The position numbers were made by a program, and so were the translations under genes. From the NCBI GenBank assembly GCA_038030265.1, contig CM075943.1, positions 58,937,971 to 59,001,970 of the forward strand: DNA of 64,000 nt. Reading direction: 5' to 3'. The stretch is from Corythucha ciliata (taxonomy: Eukaryota; Arthropoda; Insecta; Hemiptera; Tingidae). Position 1 is the first letter of the stretch. Every line of letters starts with the position of its first letter. Under the pieces are notes generated by a model. The model saw only the letters and a list, made by a program, of their open reading frames with translations. It ran no database searches and had not been told where the DNA came from. Of the stretch, positions 44,848-56,440 are shown in pieces.

Positions 44848-45872
44848 TGTAGATCTACAGGAAAAGCTGTAGATCTACAGGAAAAGCTGTAGATCTACAG
44901 GAAAAGCTGTAGATCCACAGGAAAAGCTTTAGATCTACAGGAAAAGCTGTAGATCTACAGGAAAAGCTGTAGGTCTACAAGAAAAGCTGTAGATCCACAG
45001 GAAAAGTTTTAGATCTACAGGAAAAGCTGTAAATCTACAGGAAAAGCTGTACAACTACAGGAAAAGCTGTAGGTGTACAGGAAAAGCTGTAGGTCTACAA
45101 GAAAAACTGTAGTTCTACAGGAAAAGCTGTAGGTATACAGGAAAAGCTGTAGATCTACAAGAAAAGGTGTAGATCTACTGGAAAAACTGTATTTCTACAG
45201 GAAAATCTGTAGATCTACATGAAAAGCTGTAGATCTACAGGAAAAGCTGTAGATCTGCAGGAAAAACTGTAGATCCACAGGAAAAGATGTAGATCTACAA
45301 GAAAAGCTGTAGGTCTACAAGAAAAGCTGTAGATCTGCAGGAAAAGCTTTAGATCTACAGGAAAAGCTGTAGATCTACAGGAAAAGCTGTAGATCTACAG
45401 GAAAAGCTGTAGGTCTACAAGAAAAGCTGTAGATCTACAGAAAAAGCTGTAGATCCACAGGAAAAGCTAAAGGTCTACAAGAAAAGCTGTAAATCTACAG
45501 GAAAAGCTGTAGGTGTACAGAAAAAGCTGTAGGTCTACAAGAAAAGCTGTAGATTTACAGGAAAAGCTGTAGGTGTACAGGAAAAGCAGTAGATCTACAA
45601 GAAAAGGTGTAGATCTACTGGAAAAGCTGTAGTTCTACAGGAAAATCTGTAGATCTACATGAAAAGCTGTAGATCTACAGGAAAAGCTGTAGATCTGCAG
45701 GAAAAACTGTAGATCCACAGGAAAAGATGTAGATCTACAGGAAAAGCTAAAGGTCTACAAGAAAAGCTGTAAATCTACAGGAAAAGCTGTAGATCTACAG
45801 GAAAAGCTGTAGGTGTACAGGAAAAGCTGTAGGTCTACAGGAAAAGCTGTGGATTTACAGGAAAAATTGTAA
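44848..45872. repeat. 20-bp satellite, about 51 copies
   Basis: The unit is GCTGTAGATCTACAGGAAAA and stays in strict 20-bp register for over 1 kb. Its core CTGTAGATCTACAG is a perfect 14-bp palindrome. Variants (GGTCTACAA, GGTGTACAG, GATCCACAG) recur in the same order 440 bp apart (for example 45151 and 45591), giving a 22-unit higher-order repeat. There are no unique spacers. Confidence 0.97.
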
Positions 45873-45919
45873 TCGGACATTCAGTGGCCGATCTAGGATT
45901 TCATCTTGGAAGGGGTTCT

Positions 45920-47340
45920 ACAACAAATCTCTCTTTTTTTCTGAGTTTCAGCCGCACGCTTGCCTCTAGGAACCGTGGTGTTTCCTCAATTTTAGACTTG
46001 AATTAGCAGATTTTCTCATATTTATCCACGATTTATCGTTTTTCTCCTTTTCAGCAGCGAATAAACGCTGTTATCCACCCACCACGACCGTGAATTTTCT
46101 TAATTTTTTGCAGCAAATGAGCTCATAACCAAAATTTTAGGCGGAAATCATTGGTTTGTCTTAGTTTTCGCCACGAATTATAACGTTTCCACCACCACTG
46201 GTTTTAGCGTCTCTCTTCACTTCTTACAATTAGTCATGCGGATTAGCATTTATCACAATTATTGCCATGAATTAGCGCTTTTTCTGTCTATTTTGCCGTG
46301 AGTTAGCGCGCTTACACCTCATTTTAGACGCAAATTACTTTCCCAATTTTAGCGTTGGATTAGGTATTTGTTAATTTTAGCCGCGAATCACCGTATTCCT
46401 CAATCTTAGCTGTAAATTAGCTAATTTTTTTCTTAACTGATCCGCGAATTAGCGTCTTTCTCCGCTTTACCTGCAGATAAGCGCTTTTTGCCAGAATTAG
46501 CCATGAATGATTTAATTGTCTTTATTTTAGCTGGAAATGAGCGTTCCACATCAATTTTAGGCTGGAATTAGCAGTTTATCTCAAGTTTAGCCGTGAATAA
46601 GCGGGTTTTTGATGGCACGTGTCCGTGAATTAACGTTTTTATTAATTTTTGTCGCGATGTAAGCGCTTTTTCTCAATTTCAGTCGAGAATTATTTATCAA
46701 TTTCAGCCACGAATTTCCGCGTTTTCTCAATTTTGTCCGTGAAGTTGCGGATTTTCTCAAATTAATCCGCGAAATGACGTTTTTCTCCATTTTAGTTTCG
46801 AATGAGTGGTTTGCTTTAATTTCAGGCGGACTTTAGCAGATTTTCTCAGTTTTAGCCGGGAATTAGGCGATTTTCTCAATTTTAACTGCGAACCAGCAAT
46901 TTTTTCACTTTTATCCAAGTGAATTAGCTATGTTTCTCGATTTCAGTCATGTCGAGCCTGCTGAGTGATGGACTGCCGCTTTTTCTCAATTTTGTAGCGG
47001 TGAATCAGCTCTTTTTCTCAATTGTCGCCGCACAGTAGTGTTTGTTTCCATTTCTAGCCACGAATTTGTGATTTAATTTGTTGTATTCCATAAGTCAGCG
47101 CTTTTTCGCTATTTCAGCAACGAATTTTCGGGCTTTTCTCCGCGTACTTGCCCCAAGACAAGCACATTAGAACGCCTTTTAATTTCTTTTCGCTTTTTAA
47201 AGGCGTATCAAAACTTGCGGTTAGCGTATTTTCTCGTTTTGTGGGCTAAGTTGTCTTCAGACATCTCGAATTCATGTATTTTTTTTAACATAAGTGGCAA
47301 ATGAGCTCTTGTCCTCAATATTTACCGCTAATCAAAGCTA
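45920..47340 (+). repeat. alpha degenerate tandem repeat array, longest forward block
   Basis: About 45 units of roughly 30 bp. Best preserved at 46720-46900, where successive units read CCGCGAAATGACG, TTTTTCTCC, ATTTTAG. Typical words: CGCGAATTAGCG, TTTTCTCAATTTTAGCC. Confidence 0.85.
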
Positions 47341-47404
47341 GAAAACCTAAAACTCCATATTTTCCCCCCCACCATCTCCATCGGTACACTACTGGCTGAT
47401 CCAC

Positions 47405-47700
47405 CTTGAAATTACATGAAAATCGTCACCCCACACCCCTATGATCTTAAAACCTTTGAAAACCCCCATTTTGGACCCGCTTTTGGCGCATAAAACGCCA
47501 GGGGGTTATTTGATCAAACTGATCAGATGTTAGGACCAACTAGATCTCAAATGGAGTCTATGTGAGAAAGAACGAATTTTTTCGAACAATCCTAGGGCAA
47601 GATATGGCCCGGACGGCGTGCGGCGTACGGCGGACGGACATTGCAGAAATCGAATCTAGACATGTTAAAACGTACACAGAAAAAGTTTGAGGGTGGGTTG
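47405..47700. repeat. dispersed repeat B, copy 1
   Basis: Matches 59492-59785 in the same orientation over about 295 bp at nearly 87% identity. Both start CTTGAAATTACATGAAAATC and contain ATATGGCCCGGACGGCG. Not coding. Confidence 0.85.
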
Positions 47701-47749
47701 TAAACAAAAATGTCTGACCGAAAACATAGGTGTATTATTCAGAATGAAT

Positions 47750-47970
47750 AATAAACCAAAATGAGGGAAATCACTCATTCGCGGCCATAAAATTGTGAAA
47801 TCACTAATTCGCGGATAAAATTAAAAAAGGGAAAACGCTAATACGCAGCTCGAATGAGGAAAATCAGCGAATTAGGAAAAACTTTCATTCACTGCTAAAA
47901 TTGGAGGGAATAGCCGCGAAGTGAGAGAAATTACATCATTCGCAAATCTCCGAGAAATAGGACGTTTTTG
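47750..47970 (-). repeat. alpha repeat block (reverse sense)
   Basis: Units with CTAATTCGCGG, ATAAAATT and GAGGAAAATC. Confidence 0.65.
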
Positions 47971-48089
47971 GATTTTATTTTTTGGGGTTGGCAGAACGCG
48001 GGTTAGCCGACCGTGACATTGCTCTGAAAAATAGTCGTTAAGTTGCAACCTGACCCCACACGTACCACACTTGCTATATCACGGTCATT

Positions 48090-49007
48090 CATCGCAGTAA
48101 CGAAACAAGAAGTTTTAGTTGAATTTAGTCGGTTTTACTACACTTCATTTGGTACAAGTTTTCATATATTGAGCCCAAGGTCAGGAAAAGGTCATCATTC
48201 ACAATCGCAACTTACCTGGTAGGGTCTCCCATGGCGGGATGGCTGATGCCATGGTTAGAAAATTAGTATAATGTTCGCGGTACGTTGTAGGAGCATTGTT
48301 TACAGTAGTCTCCAACGGTCGCGTAGGATCGGAGGGCATAAGTGGGGTCTGTAGCATATTTCTCACGGTAGAGCCAGACTCCAGACCCCAGACTCTCCGC
48401 GCCGCCTGGCAAGGGCGGGTCGCACGCCACAGCAATATGTGGAACGGTTCTTGTTCCCCCCCCCCACCCAGAATCTGATTGGGAATGTGCGCCCAGTGGG
48501 GATTGTGCGTCCACTGCGAAGGAGGATTGACCTTCCGTGGGAAGGGTACCTCCTGGTGTAGAATCGTTGTCCATATTGCGAAAGAAGAAATTTGGAGAAA
48601 ACCCGGCCATCCGAAGATGCAATCGGTGTTCCTAGAAGTACAGCCAAAGTACATGAGGAACAGACGCTGACCAGATCGTCCGCCCAATATGGGAACAGAC
48701 ACGTCTGGGATATACAGTTGTCTGAGCCGTTAGCTTCATCCCAACTCAGCATCAGCCATCCCGCCATGGGAGACCCTACCAGGAAACTAGTTCCCGACGA
48801 TGTTGCCCGATGCATCTTTGTTGTGAACTTCTGAGCCCCCCCCCCCCACCACGACAAAGTGGGCCGCCGGGGGGGGGGACGCAACATACTAACTCGATTC
48901 TGAAAACCCAGTTAAACAAGAAAATGAAGCCTTTCAGCTAATTACTCACACCTTTTCTTCTTCACCGACCTGAATAATATCGCACGTTGAACCGTCCTAT
49001 AAATAGC
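48090..49007 (-). pseudogene. paralogue 3 of the secreted-protein gene, disrupted
   Basis: The gene frame is kept: TATA box CTATTTATAG (49007-48998), 5'UTR GGTGAAGAAGAAAAG, a short intron (about 48951-48900, ending GGTTTTCAG), ATG at 48887 in ATGTTG context, and a 3' region (48100-48214) homologous to the 3'UTRs of paralogues 1 and 2. The signal peptide is not recognisable: after ATGTTGCGT the sequence becomes a C10 run and a G-rich mirror. A 569-bp inverted-repeat element fills most of the space where the mature region should be. The 174-codon frame from 48887 crosses into that insertion and has no family motif. I treat the locus as a pseudogene. Confidence 0.65.
48215..48783. mobile_element. 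569-bp element with perfect 35-bp inverted repeats
   Basis: 48215-48249 (CCTGGTAGGGTCTCCCATGG...) is the exact reverse complement of 48749-48783. The interior has no convincing gene. Flanks CAACTTA and AAACTAG give no clear target duplication. Confidence 0.85.
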
Positions 49008-49575
49008 TGAATCCTCCTCTCCTCTTCATCATTTCGTTCGATAACGCTTTAAAAATTCTATTGATTTACAATCCGTGTACAATAAAGTTCATTTTCATTA
49101 CCGACTCGTTACACTTATTCAGCCGTGAATTTGTCATTTTATTACTCAACTCAATAAAATTACTGTGGATTTAAAAGCCACATTAAAGTTTATTTTTCAT
49201 CCCGACATCGTTTAACACACACTTACTCAGCCTTGAATTCCAGTTCTTTCCGCGGCAGCCCGGAACGATTCCCAAATTCAGTGTACCGTGAAAATCACCA
49301 GTCGTATACATATCAGTTTCGAACATATTAGGTCCTTAAACATGGCCTCGATATTATTCGAAATACCTTATTTATGGCTAGTAGCAGGAGGACGAGTGAA
49401 ATTCGTGTATATTTCATTTTTCCTATACATGTAGATTGATAAATTCACGACTCCAGTAGCCTCCTCCCACTGCAATCACCGAGAAGGTGTTTCCCGATTT
49501 GGACTGATGGGGCCCTCGCAGTGGCTAGGTATTGGCGATTGTAGCTAAGGGATACGATTTCTGGCGGCGTTATTC
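49008..49575. other. upstream region of paralogue 3
   Basis: Contains sequence shared with the regions upstream of paralogues 1 and 2 (ACCGACTCGT/CCCGACATCGT, GCGGCAGCCCGGAACGA, GTGTACCGTGAAA), up to about 49290. Nothing recognised beyond. Confidence 0.5.
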
Positions 49576-49579
49576 TACG

Positions 49580-50400
49580 AGTAATTCTGCTAATCAACGC
49601 AAAAAAGTGTTGTTTTTGGGCCAACCCAGCAGTAAAATTGAGAAAACATGCTACAATATTGACAAAAAAACATACGCTTTCAGGGGTCCTATTCTCTAAC
49701 TCTGAAGCAATAGCTTTTTCTTAGTCATATGTTTATTTCATTAACTTTCTTCAAACAAATGAATGAAATAGACACACGGCTGGCGAAACAAATATTGCTT
49801 GTTGTTAGAGAATAGGCCCCCGGGTTTTTAAAATTGACAAAAAACGGCGAATTCACAACTGAAATTGCGAAAAATCGCACATTCGTGTATAAAAAAGAGA
49901 ATAGATGCTAAATCACCGCAAAAATAGCATAAAACGCTATTTCAGAGCTGAAATTTTGGGGAAAATCGCTGATTTGGAGTTTGCTGATAAAAAGTTGAGG
50001 AAAAACGTTAATTCGCGGATACAAATGGAGAAATTTACTAATTCGCGGCTAAAATTGAAAAAATCACTATTTATAGCGCAGCTAAAATTAAGAAAAACGC
50101 TAATTTTTAGTTCAAATTGGGGAAAAGTGATAATTCTAGGCTACTAATGGATGAAATGTCTAATTTGCTTCTTAAATTAAGAAAACTTGGCTAAAATCGA
50201 GAAATCGGTAGGTAATGCACGGGTTGGAAACGCTTCCACACTAAAATTTGGAAAAAAGTGACAATTCACTGCTAAAATTGAGGGACATAACTGATTCACT
50301 GATAAAGTGTGGCTAAACCAATTTAAATGCGCGCCTTTGCGCCTTCGGTAGTTCCTCAAGATAGCACGGATTTTCTCAATTTGAGCCACCAGAATAGCGA
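49580..50400 (-). repeat. alpha degenerate tandem repeat array (reverse sense)
   Basis: Units GCTAAAATTGAGAAAA, CGCTAATTCGCGG. Interrupted by a MITE at 49683-49820. Confidence 0.75.
49683..49820. mobile_element. 138-bp Harbinger-like MITE
   Basis: Left end GGGGTCCTATTCTCTAAC, right end GTTAGAGAATAGGCCCC (one mismatch plus GC/TC difference). GGGCCTATTCTC is a common terminus of PIF/Harbinger-type MITEs. A single copy of the same end lies at 44248. Confidence 0.8.
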
Positions 50401-50559
50401 TTTCGAGGGCTCAATCGAATATTCAGCCCTCACTCTTTGCTGATATCACTTGAAACGTTATAGTCTCCAGGTCAGATAGACTGAAATTGGTAGAAAGGAG
50501 CACATACTTACATCCATGAATAACCTAAGCATCCTCATTTTTTTGTATTTTAAGCATTT

Positions 50560-51790
50560 GGGGGGCCCTATCTGACAGAGGACCCCCTAAAGTTAAGAGC
50601 TACGGCGAATGAGACATCGCGAGCCTTCGACGCCGCGCAGGCGCCGCCCGACTTCTATCGTGGACGGCTTTTCATGGGTGAAAAACCACAAAAACAATTG
50701 CAAACCTGCTATTCACGGGTATTTAGCCTCTAAAACTTGCTATTTGTCCGAAATTAACAGCCAAAGCTTGCCATTTCGCACGAATTAAGAGTCGAAACTC
50801 GCAATTGTGTGGATAATCAGCCGGGAAAATTCCCATTTTGTGGGCATGTTCGTCAGACTGTGACCGCATGCCGACCTGTACTCCATCTACTCAAAAAATT
50901 GCTTTAAGCCTTCCCAATTTTGGTTGAATTATAACCGTAAATTGGCAATTACACTTAAGTTAGGACCCGAAACTGTCAATTTCACGGAAATTCAGACACA
51001 AAAAAAACCAATTTCACAGGATTGACACGGGATTGAGGTCCTAAAAAAACCTATTTCGCATCTTATACCAATTGAAAAATCCGGTTTCTTTGGGTCGCAG
51101 GCGCTTCCTACGTCAAAATTTCACGGATTTGACGCTCACGGAACCGTGATTCCGCGGTTTTGGCCACTTGAGTAACCAAAGTTCACTTTTAGCGTCATAA
51201 AAATAAATGTTTTCGCCGGTTTTCCGATTCCATAGTCCTAGAATTGTGGATTTGGCACGACAAAAACCATGTTTTACGAGCCGGCTCCACGAAAAACAAA
51301 TTTCACAATTTTTGCTTCAATGTTCCCCCCGTACCCCGTTGAAATTGATTTTTGTTAACTACTAAACCCCGCGAAATTGGGGTTTTCACTGACAAAATCC
51401 CGTAAAAGATCCCAGACCCAAGAAATGTGTTGCTTGAAGGTCAAAACCCCAGAGAATTGACTTTATTGAGGTTTACGCTTTCAATCCTGCGGAATTATTA
51501 TTTTGAGCAAGGCAATCTTGCGAATTTTGTTTTTTAGTAGCCGAACCCGTGAAATTGCATGTTTTGTGAAAAGCCAATCCCAGGTATAACAATAAAATAG
51601 ACTTTTTTCTAACTGAACCCGCAAAATTGACTTTTATTAGTTTGAACACGCGAAATTAGTACTTTCAACTCCGCGAAATTCCTTTGTTCATCGACAAAAT
51701 CTCGCGAAATGGATTCTTTGAAGAGCCACACTGCCATGAAATCGCTCTTTGAGTGAGCCAATCATTAAATTTGCGAGGAGAAAACTCAGG
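50560..51790. repeat. gamma degenerate tandem repeat array, longest block
   Basis: More than 30 units of about 30-38 bp with AACCCGCGAAATTG, TTTTTGAG and GAGCCA words. Spacing is irregular, but the order is constant. Confidence 0.75.
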
Positions 51791-52089
51791 ACCAAATCCT
51801 TATTCTATTCAGAGCTTTTTCTCCCCTCATTCCTCAGAATCAATGAATACTGTAAGTACGGAGTCAATTACAACCACTCCGGGCATCCAAATTTCACGCT
51901 AAGCCCCTGATTTCAAGTAGAAATAGAAAATGCGGCCGCTATATCTTCAATTTATTGAACGGAAAAAGACATATTTCAACTGTGACTCTTCTCAAGGTGA
52001 CAGGTAGCAAAAATGATGCTAGCGGATGGAAACTTGGCACAAAAATGGATCATACAGAGCCCTAGCCTACAAGTACACAAAGCTGTACA

Positions 52090-54157
52090 AGTAAACAAAA
52101 CTCGTGGCAATTATTGCGAAAGACAACGCTAATTCGAGTTTAAACTGGACCAAAATGGCAAATTCACAACTCAAATGGCGAAAAATCGTCTATTAATAAA
52201 AAAAAAGGAGAGTAGATAATGTGCTAATTCGCTGCAAAATTATCAGAAAACGCTATTTCACAGCTGAAATGAAGAAAAATCAATAATTCGCGGCTGAAAT
52301 TGAGAAAACTAAAATCTGTATAGCTTCTGAAAGAATCGAGGCTCAAACTGAGAAACAGCGCTAATCCGTAGAAAAAAATTGCTCAAGCGGGCTAAAACCT
52401 AAAAAAACTACGCGGCTAGAATAGACAAAAATATTAATTAGCGGGGCCAACTTTAATAAAAACACTAATTTTCACCTCAAACTGCGAAAAAAGTGCTAAT
52501 TGGCTGCTAAAAAATGGCTAAACTGCAGCTGAAAATGAGGAAAACGCCAAATCGTGGCTAAAATGGAGGAAAATCGCCAATACAAACGAAAGAATCCCTA
52601 CTGCACTGCTAAAATTGATTAAAAGCGCTAACCCGTGGCCAAAATTGGTTAAAGTTGTAGCGTGCCAACGGCTAACAAACCTCAATTTTTATTTTTAAAA
52701 ATTACAAATATCATGTTAAAAAAAACAACATAAGTCAGTTTGATCGAGAGTTCGTATTTTCCCAATTTTTCATTGTCGTTATTAAAAAGAACTCTAAATT
52801 TTTCGTTGGCCGTTATTTTGTATACCGAAGAGAGCGCGACCCACAAAGTCTCTAAACCTTGAAAAATTGACAAAACGCAAATGCGTAGCTTCTGTTCGAG
52901 GCTAAAACTAAACAATAAACGCTAATCCATAGCAAAAATTGAAGGAAAAATGCCAACGTGGGACCGAAGTGTAAAAGAAAACCAGCTAATATTGAAAAAT
53001 TCACTATAATTAACCTGTCATAAACAAATACAAACTCTCGTTTTCGGCTCAAATTGGGAAAAAGTGTTATTCTCGGCTAAAATTTGAGGAAATCACGAAT
53101 TCGTGGCTGAAAAATTAAGGTAATTCGCAAATTCACAGATTAAAAACGCTTCAAAGCAGCTAAAGTTGAAAAAAACGCGAATTCACGGCTAAAATTGAGG
53201 AAAATAATCGCGGATAAAGTGTGTTGGATTTTCTAACACCGCCTTCTGACGACAAATTTGTGGCTAAAATTGAGGTAAACGGCAAATTCATGGTTATAAG
53301 TAAAAGAAAAAATACTGATTCACGGATAGAACTGAGATGAAGCCCTATTATACATATAATTAAAATTGAAAAAAATTACTAATGCGATGCCAAAATGTAA
53401 AAGAACCCGCCAATTTGCGGCTAATATAGAGAAAATCAGAATTTATTCTGGCTAGAATAAAGAGAAAAGTTAATTTTCAGCCTAAATTGAAACAAAAAGT
53501 GCTAATTCACTGTCAAAAATGGAAGAATTGCCGATTTGCAGTGCGAAATGAACAAAATTCGCCAATACACGAGCTAGAAATAGCTACTGCACTGCAAAAA
53601 TTACGAAAAAACGCTAATTTACGGCTAAAATTGAGACAAATTTAAATTTGCGTCAAAAGTTGGAAATAAATTAATTCGCGGCTTCCTCGGGAGACTTTGA
53701 GGCTAAAATTGAGAAAAAGCGCTAATTTATGGCTACGAGTGAAAAACTCGCAAATTCGCGGCTAAAACTGAGACGAAATCGCTATTCCGCAGTGTATGGT
53801 TACGGTGAACAAAAAATGCTAATTTGTGGTAAACATTTCGAGAATTTTACGGCTAATTGAGTAATTTTCAGCTCATACTCAGTAAACCGCTAGAAAAAAT
53901 CGCTAATTTGGAGCTAAAATTGTGGAAAACGCCGACTCGAGGAAAGTTAAAGAAACATCGCTGATTCACAGGATACAAAATCTACTTTGCTGCTAAAGTT
54001 GGGGAAAAGCTCATATTCATGTGGGGGGGGGGATTACCCCGCTAATCAGTTGCTAATTTGCGGCGAAAAGCGCTAATTTGCTGTTAAAGTTGACAAAAAG
54101 CACTCTTTCGCTGCTAAAATGGTGAAATTCGCAGTTTAAACTTGGCATAAGCGCTGT
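52090..54157 (-). repeat. alpha degenerate tandem repeat array, longest reverse block
   Basis: About 60 units reading GGCTAAAATTGAGAAAAA, GCTAATTCGC. An unrelated AT-rich stretch sits at 52675-52870. The array is continuous with 55262-55290 across the LINE at 54158-55265, so the LINE was inserted into it. Confidence 0.85.
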
Positions 54158-55265
54158 TTAATAATAATAATAATAATAAACTGATTTATTGTAGAGACCC
54201 AAATGGGCATTACAACGTCAAGTGACAACATTTAAAGTCACAGAGACAGAGTCTTCCAAGAGCAGAGAGCGTCCTTCACCTCATTCACGGAGTAGCATGC
54301 CTTTGCAAGAAACAGCCCTTTAAGCTTCCTGTTGAATGATTTCGGAGGCTGCTGCGCTACTGATCCAGGCAGCATGTTATAGAGATCAATCCCAAGTTGG
54401 TGAAAGCTCTTATTAGTGAGTCTCAAACGGGTCCTATCTTTTATAAGCTTGTTGGCGTTCCTGCGTCGAATGGACATGGACATCCGAGTGTGACTTGAAC
54501 AGTTGTGAGTTAGACTTCACGTAATTCAAAACTTGGAGGGCAAAAGCAGAAGTGAGGGTGAGTATCCCAAGAGCAGTGAAAGCCTCCCTACACGAGTGCC
54601 AGCACGCTTCTGAAGCTGAAAGGCGTGACCAGCCCGACATGAAGCGCCCCAAAGCAGAACCCCATAAAGAAGATGGCAGTGAAAGTGTGCGAAATATACA
54701 CTTCTCAGCGCAACCTCCGACACAGAGCCCCTGAGTCGCCGCAACAAAAAAAGACTGCGAGAGAGCTTTCCGCAGACCATGTCGATGTGGTGTTCCCAAT
54801 TGAGTCTGCTATCCAGTTTGAATCCCAGGAAGTTGAGCGACTCCTGCGGAGAATGCGCCACCGACGACGCTGATGTCACCTCCAGGCACTGGGTCTTGCC
54901 AGAAATTGAGGATGAGCTTATTTGCGCCACACCATGCCTCTAAAAACTCCGAACATTGGGAGGCCAAATGGGGGGCCGAGTCACTATCAGGGAGCGCAAA
55001 TTGCACCGAGACGTCGTCTGCATATATGTAGCAATTCTGGAGTTGCGCAAATCGAGGCAGGCTAGCCGGTAAGTCATTGTTGAAAACAGCACACAAGTCC
55101 GGCCCCAAGTGGGAGCCCTGCGGAACACCGTGTAGGACCGGACGAACAGACGATACCTCGGATCCAGTGGAGACTGTCTGGTAGCGATACGACAAATATA
55201 ATTTTATTAGGCGAAGAGAGCCATCCATGAAACCGTAGCCCGTTAGCGGATAGACTTTGGAAATA
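54158..55265 (-). pseudogene. CR1/Jockey-like LINE, RT 3' half with (TTA)n tail
   Basis: A minus-strand 5'-truncated copy. It starts in the RT palm (YRYQTVSTGSEVSS, then HGVPQGSHLGP) with active site YADD at 55013-55024, a frame break near 54900, then SLNFLGFKLDSRLNWEHHI and the characteristic C-terminal end (RLTNKSFHQLGIDLYNMLP, then FNRKLKGLFL, near 54420-54300). It finishes in a trinucleotide tail, TTTATTATTATT on the minus strand (54180-54158). It lies inside an alpha array. Confidence 0.9.
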
Positions 55266-55584
55266 GCCATGGCTAAAATTAGGAAAAAGCCTTAGAGGTT
55301 ACCAATAGAGGTTTTATGTATGGTTAGAGACTTTTAGGGGCCTCTTGAAGATTTCCGCCCCGGGCCCCGATATAGGTCCACCAGTGACCTCACCTCGTTT
55401 TCAGCTCACGATCCACCAGTGCTCGCCGGTTCGGTACTAAATACTTGGTGACAACTTGTCTACTTTTTTTTGCGCATCGCGGCGCAGCGCCATTTCGCGC
55501 TGCTACATTTTGTCAACTTGTCTATTGAAGGACCTGATATTTTTTGAATTATTTATTTTTCGTGTTTTTCGAACTATCAGCCAT

Positions 55585-55741
55585 CGAAATCGAATTTTTG
55601 AAAAGTATTTTAAATTGTATTTGTATTTTATTCAAAATACAATTCAAAAAGTATTTGTATTTCAGTATTTAAAATACATTTTTGAAAGTATTTTGGGCTT
55701 TGTATTTAAAATACATTTTCAAAGTATTTTGCCCACCCCTG
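55585..55741 (-). mobile_element. hAT-like element end
   Basis: The minus strand starts CAGGGGTGGGCAAAATACTT, then repeated GTATTTAAAATAC words. This is a familiar terminus of hAT non-autonomous elements. The partner end is not visible, so the copy is truncated. The candidate 8-bp target sequence is ATCGCTGT (55742-55749), unmatched. Confidence 0.7.
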
Positions 55742-55841
55742 ATCGCTGTCAAGGTGATTCACTATGAACGCACCCTAAGAAGAGACAGTCACAACAACTA
55801 TATGTCTCTCCCGGAGGTGAGACCACAGGACCAAACAGTTA

Positions 55842-56440
55842 GTTAGGGGGGGGGGGCGATTTCTCAAAACATGCTTTGAGAGTAATTTGACAATTCGAGG
55901 GGCACAACTCCCAGTATAATCTTCCCAATATTAGGTTCCAGCATTAAAATGTTACGCTGTTCTTTCTTCGCTGGAGGGTCCTTTGTTCTGTTTTCAAAAC
56001 TAACAAAAAATTATCGAAGCACAAACACAATGTGCAACAAAAGGACCAAACTTTGAAATCGAATACTTTTTATTAGGTATACACGCACGATACAAAAGAT
56101 CTTTTGTATAGTCAAGGAAAGTCTCTACTATACAACCCCCCCCCCCCATAATATTTCCCCTAAAATTTTACATAGAGTAGGTGTACACGCCGACTGCTAC
56201 AACAATCATTTCTCTCACCGCCTTACCGTTATTAACGTTTGGGGTTGTGTTATCCACCTTTTCTTTTTTGCGTTGGGCTAACCAAACAAAAAGGATGTTG
56301 TGTAGTATGTGATGTTAAAATGAACTCTTGAAAAAAATGAATGAAAACTTGAAAATGAATCCGGGAGTGTTTAGAACGCGTAATGAAACGAATTTCTTTT
56401 GTTTTGTTTCTTGTAAAAACGTTAATTTGATAAAAAGAGT
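55842..56440. repeat. dispersed repeat A, copy 2
   Basis: See 33160-33720. This copy has small insertions, for example near 56330-56375. Confidence 0.8.

Noticed and set aside
44848..45872. CRISPR array
   Set aside because: The repeat is contiguous at 20 bp with no unique spacers, and the surroundings are eukaryotic with introns and retrotransposons.
48363..48887. 174-residue product of paralogue 3 as a functional protein
   Set aside because: It starts in a C10/G-rich mirror stretch, lacks the family signal peptide and runs into the inverted-repeat insertion.
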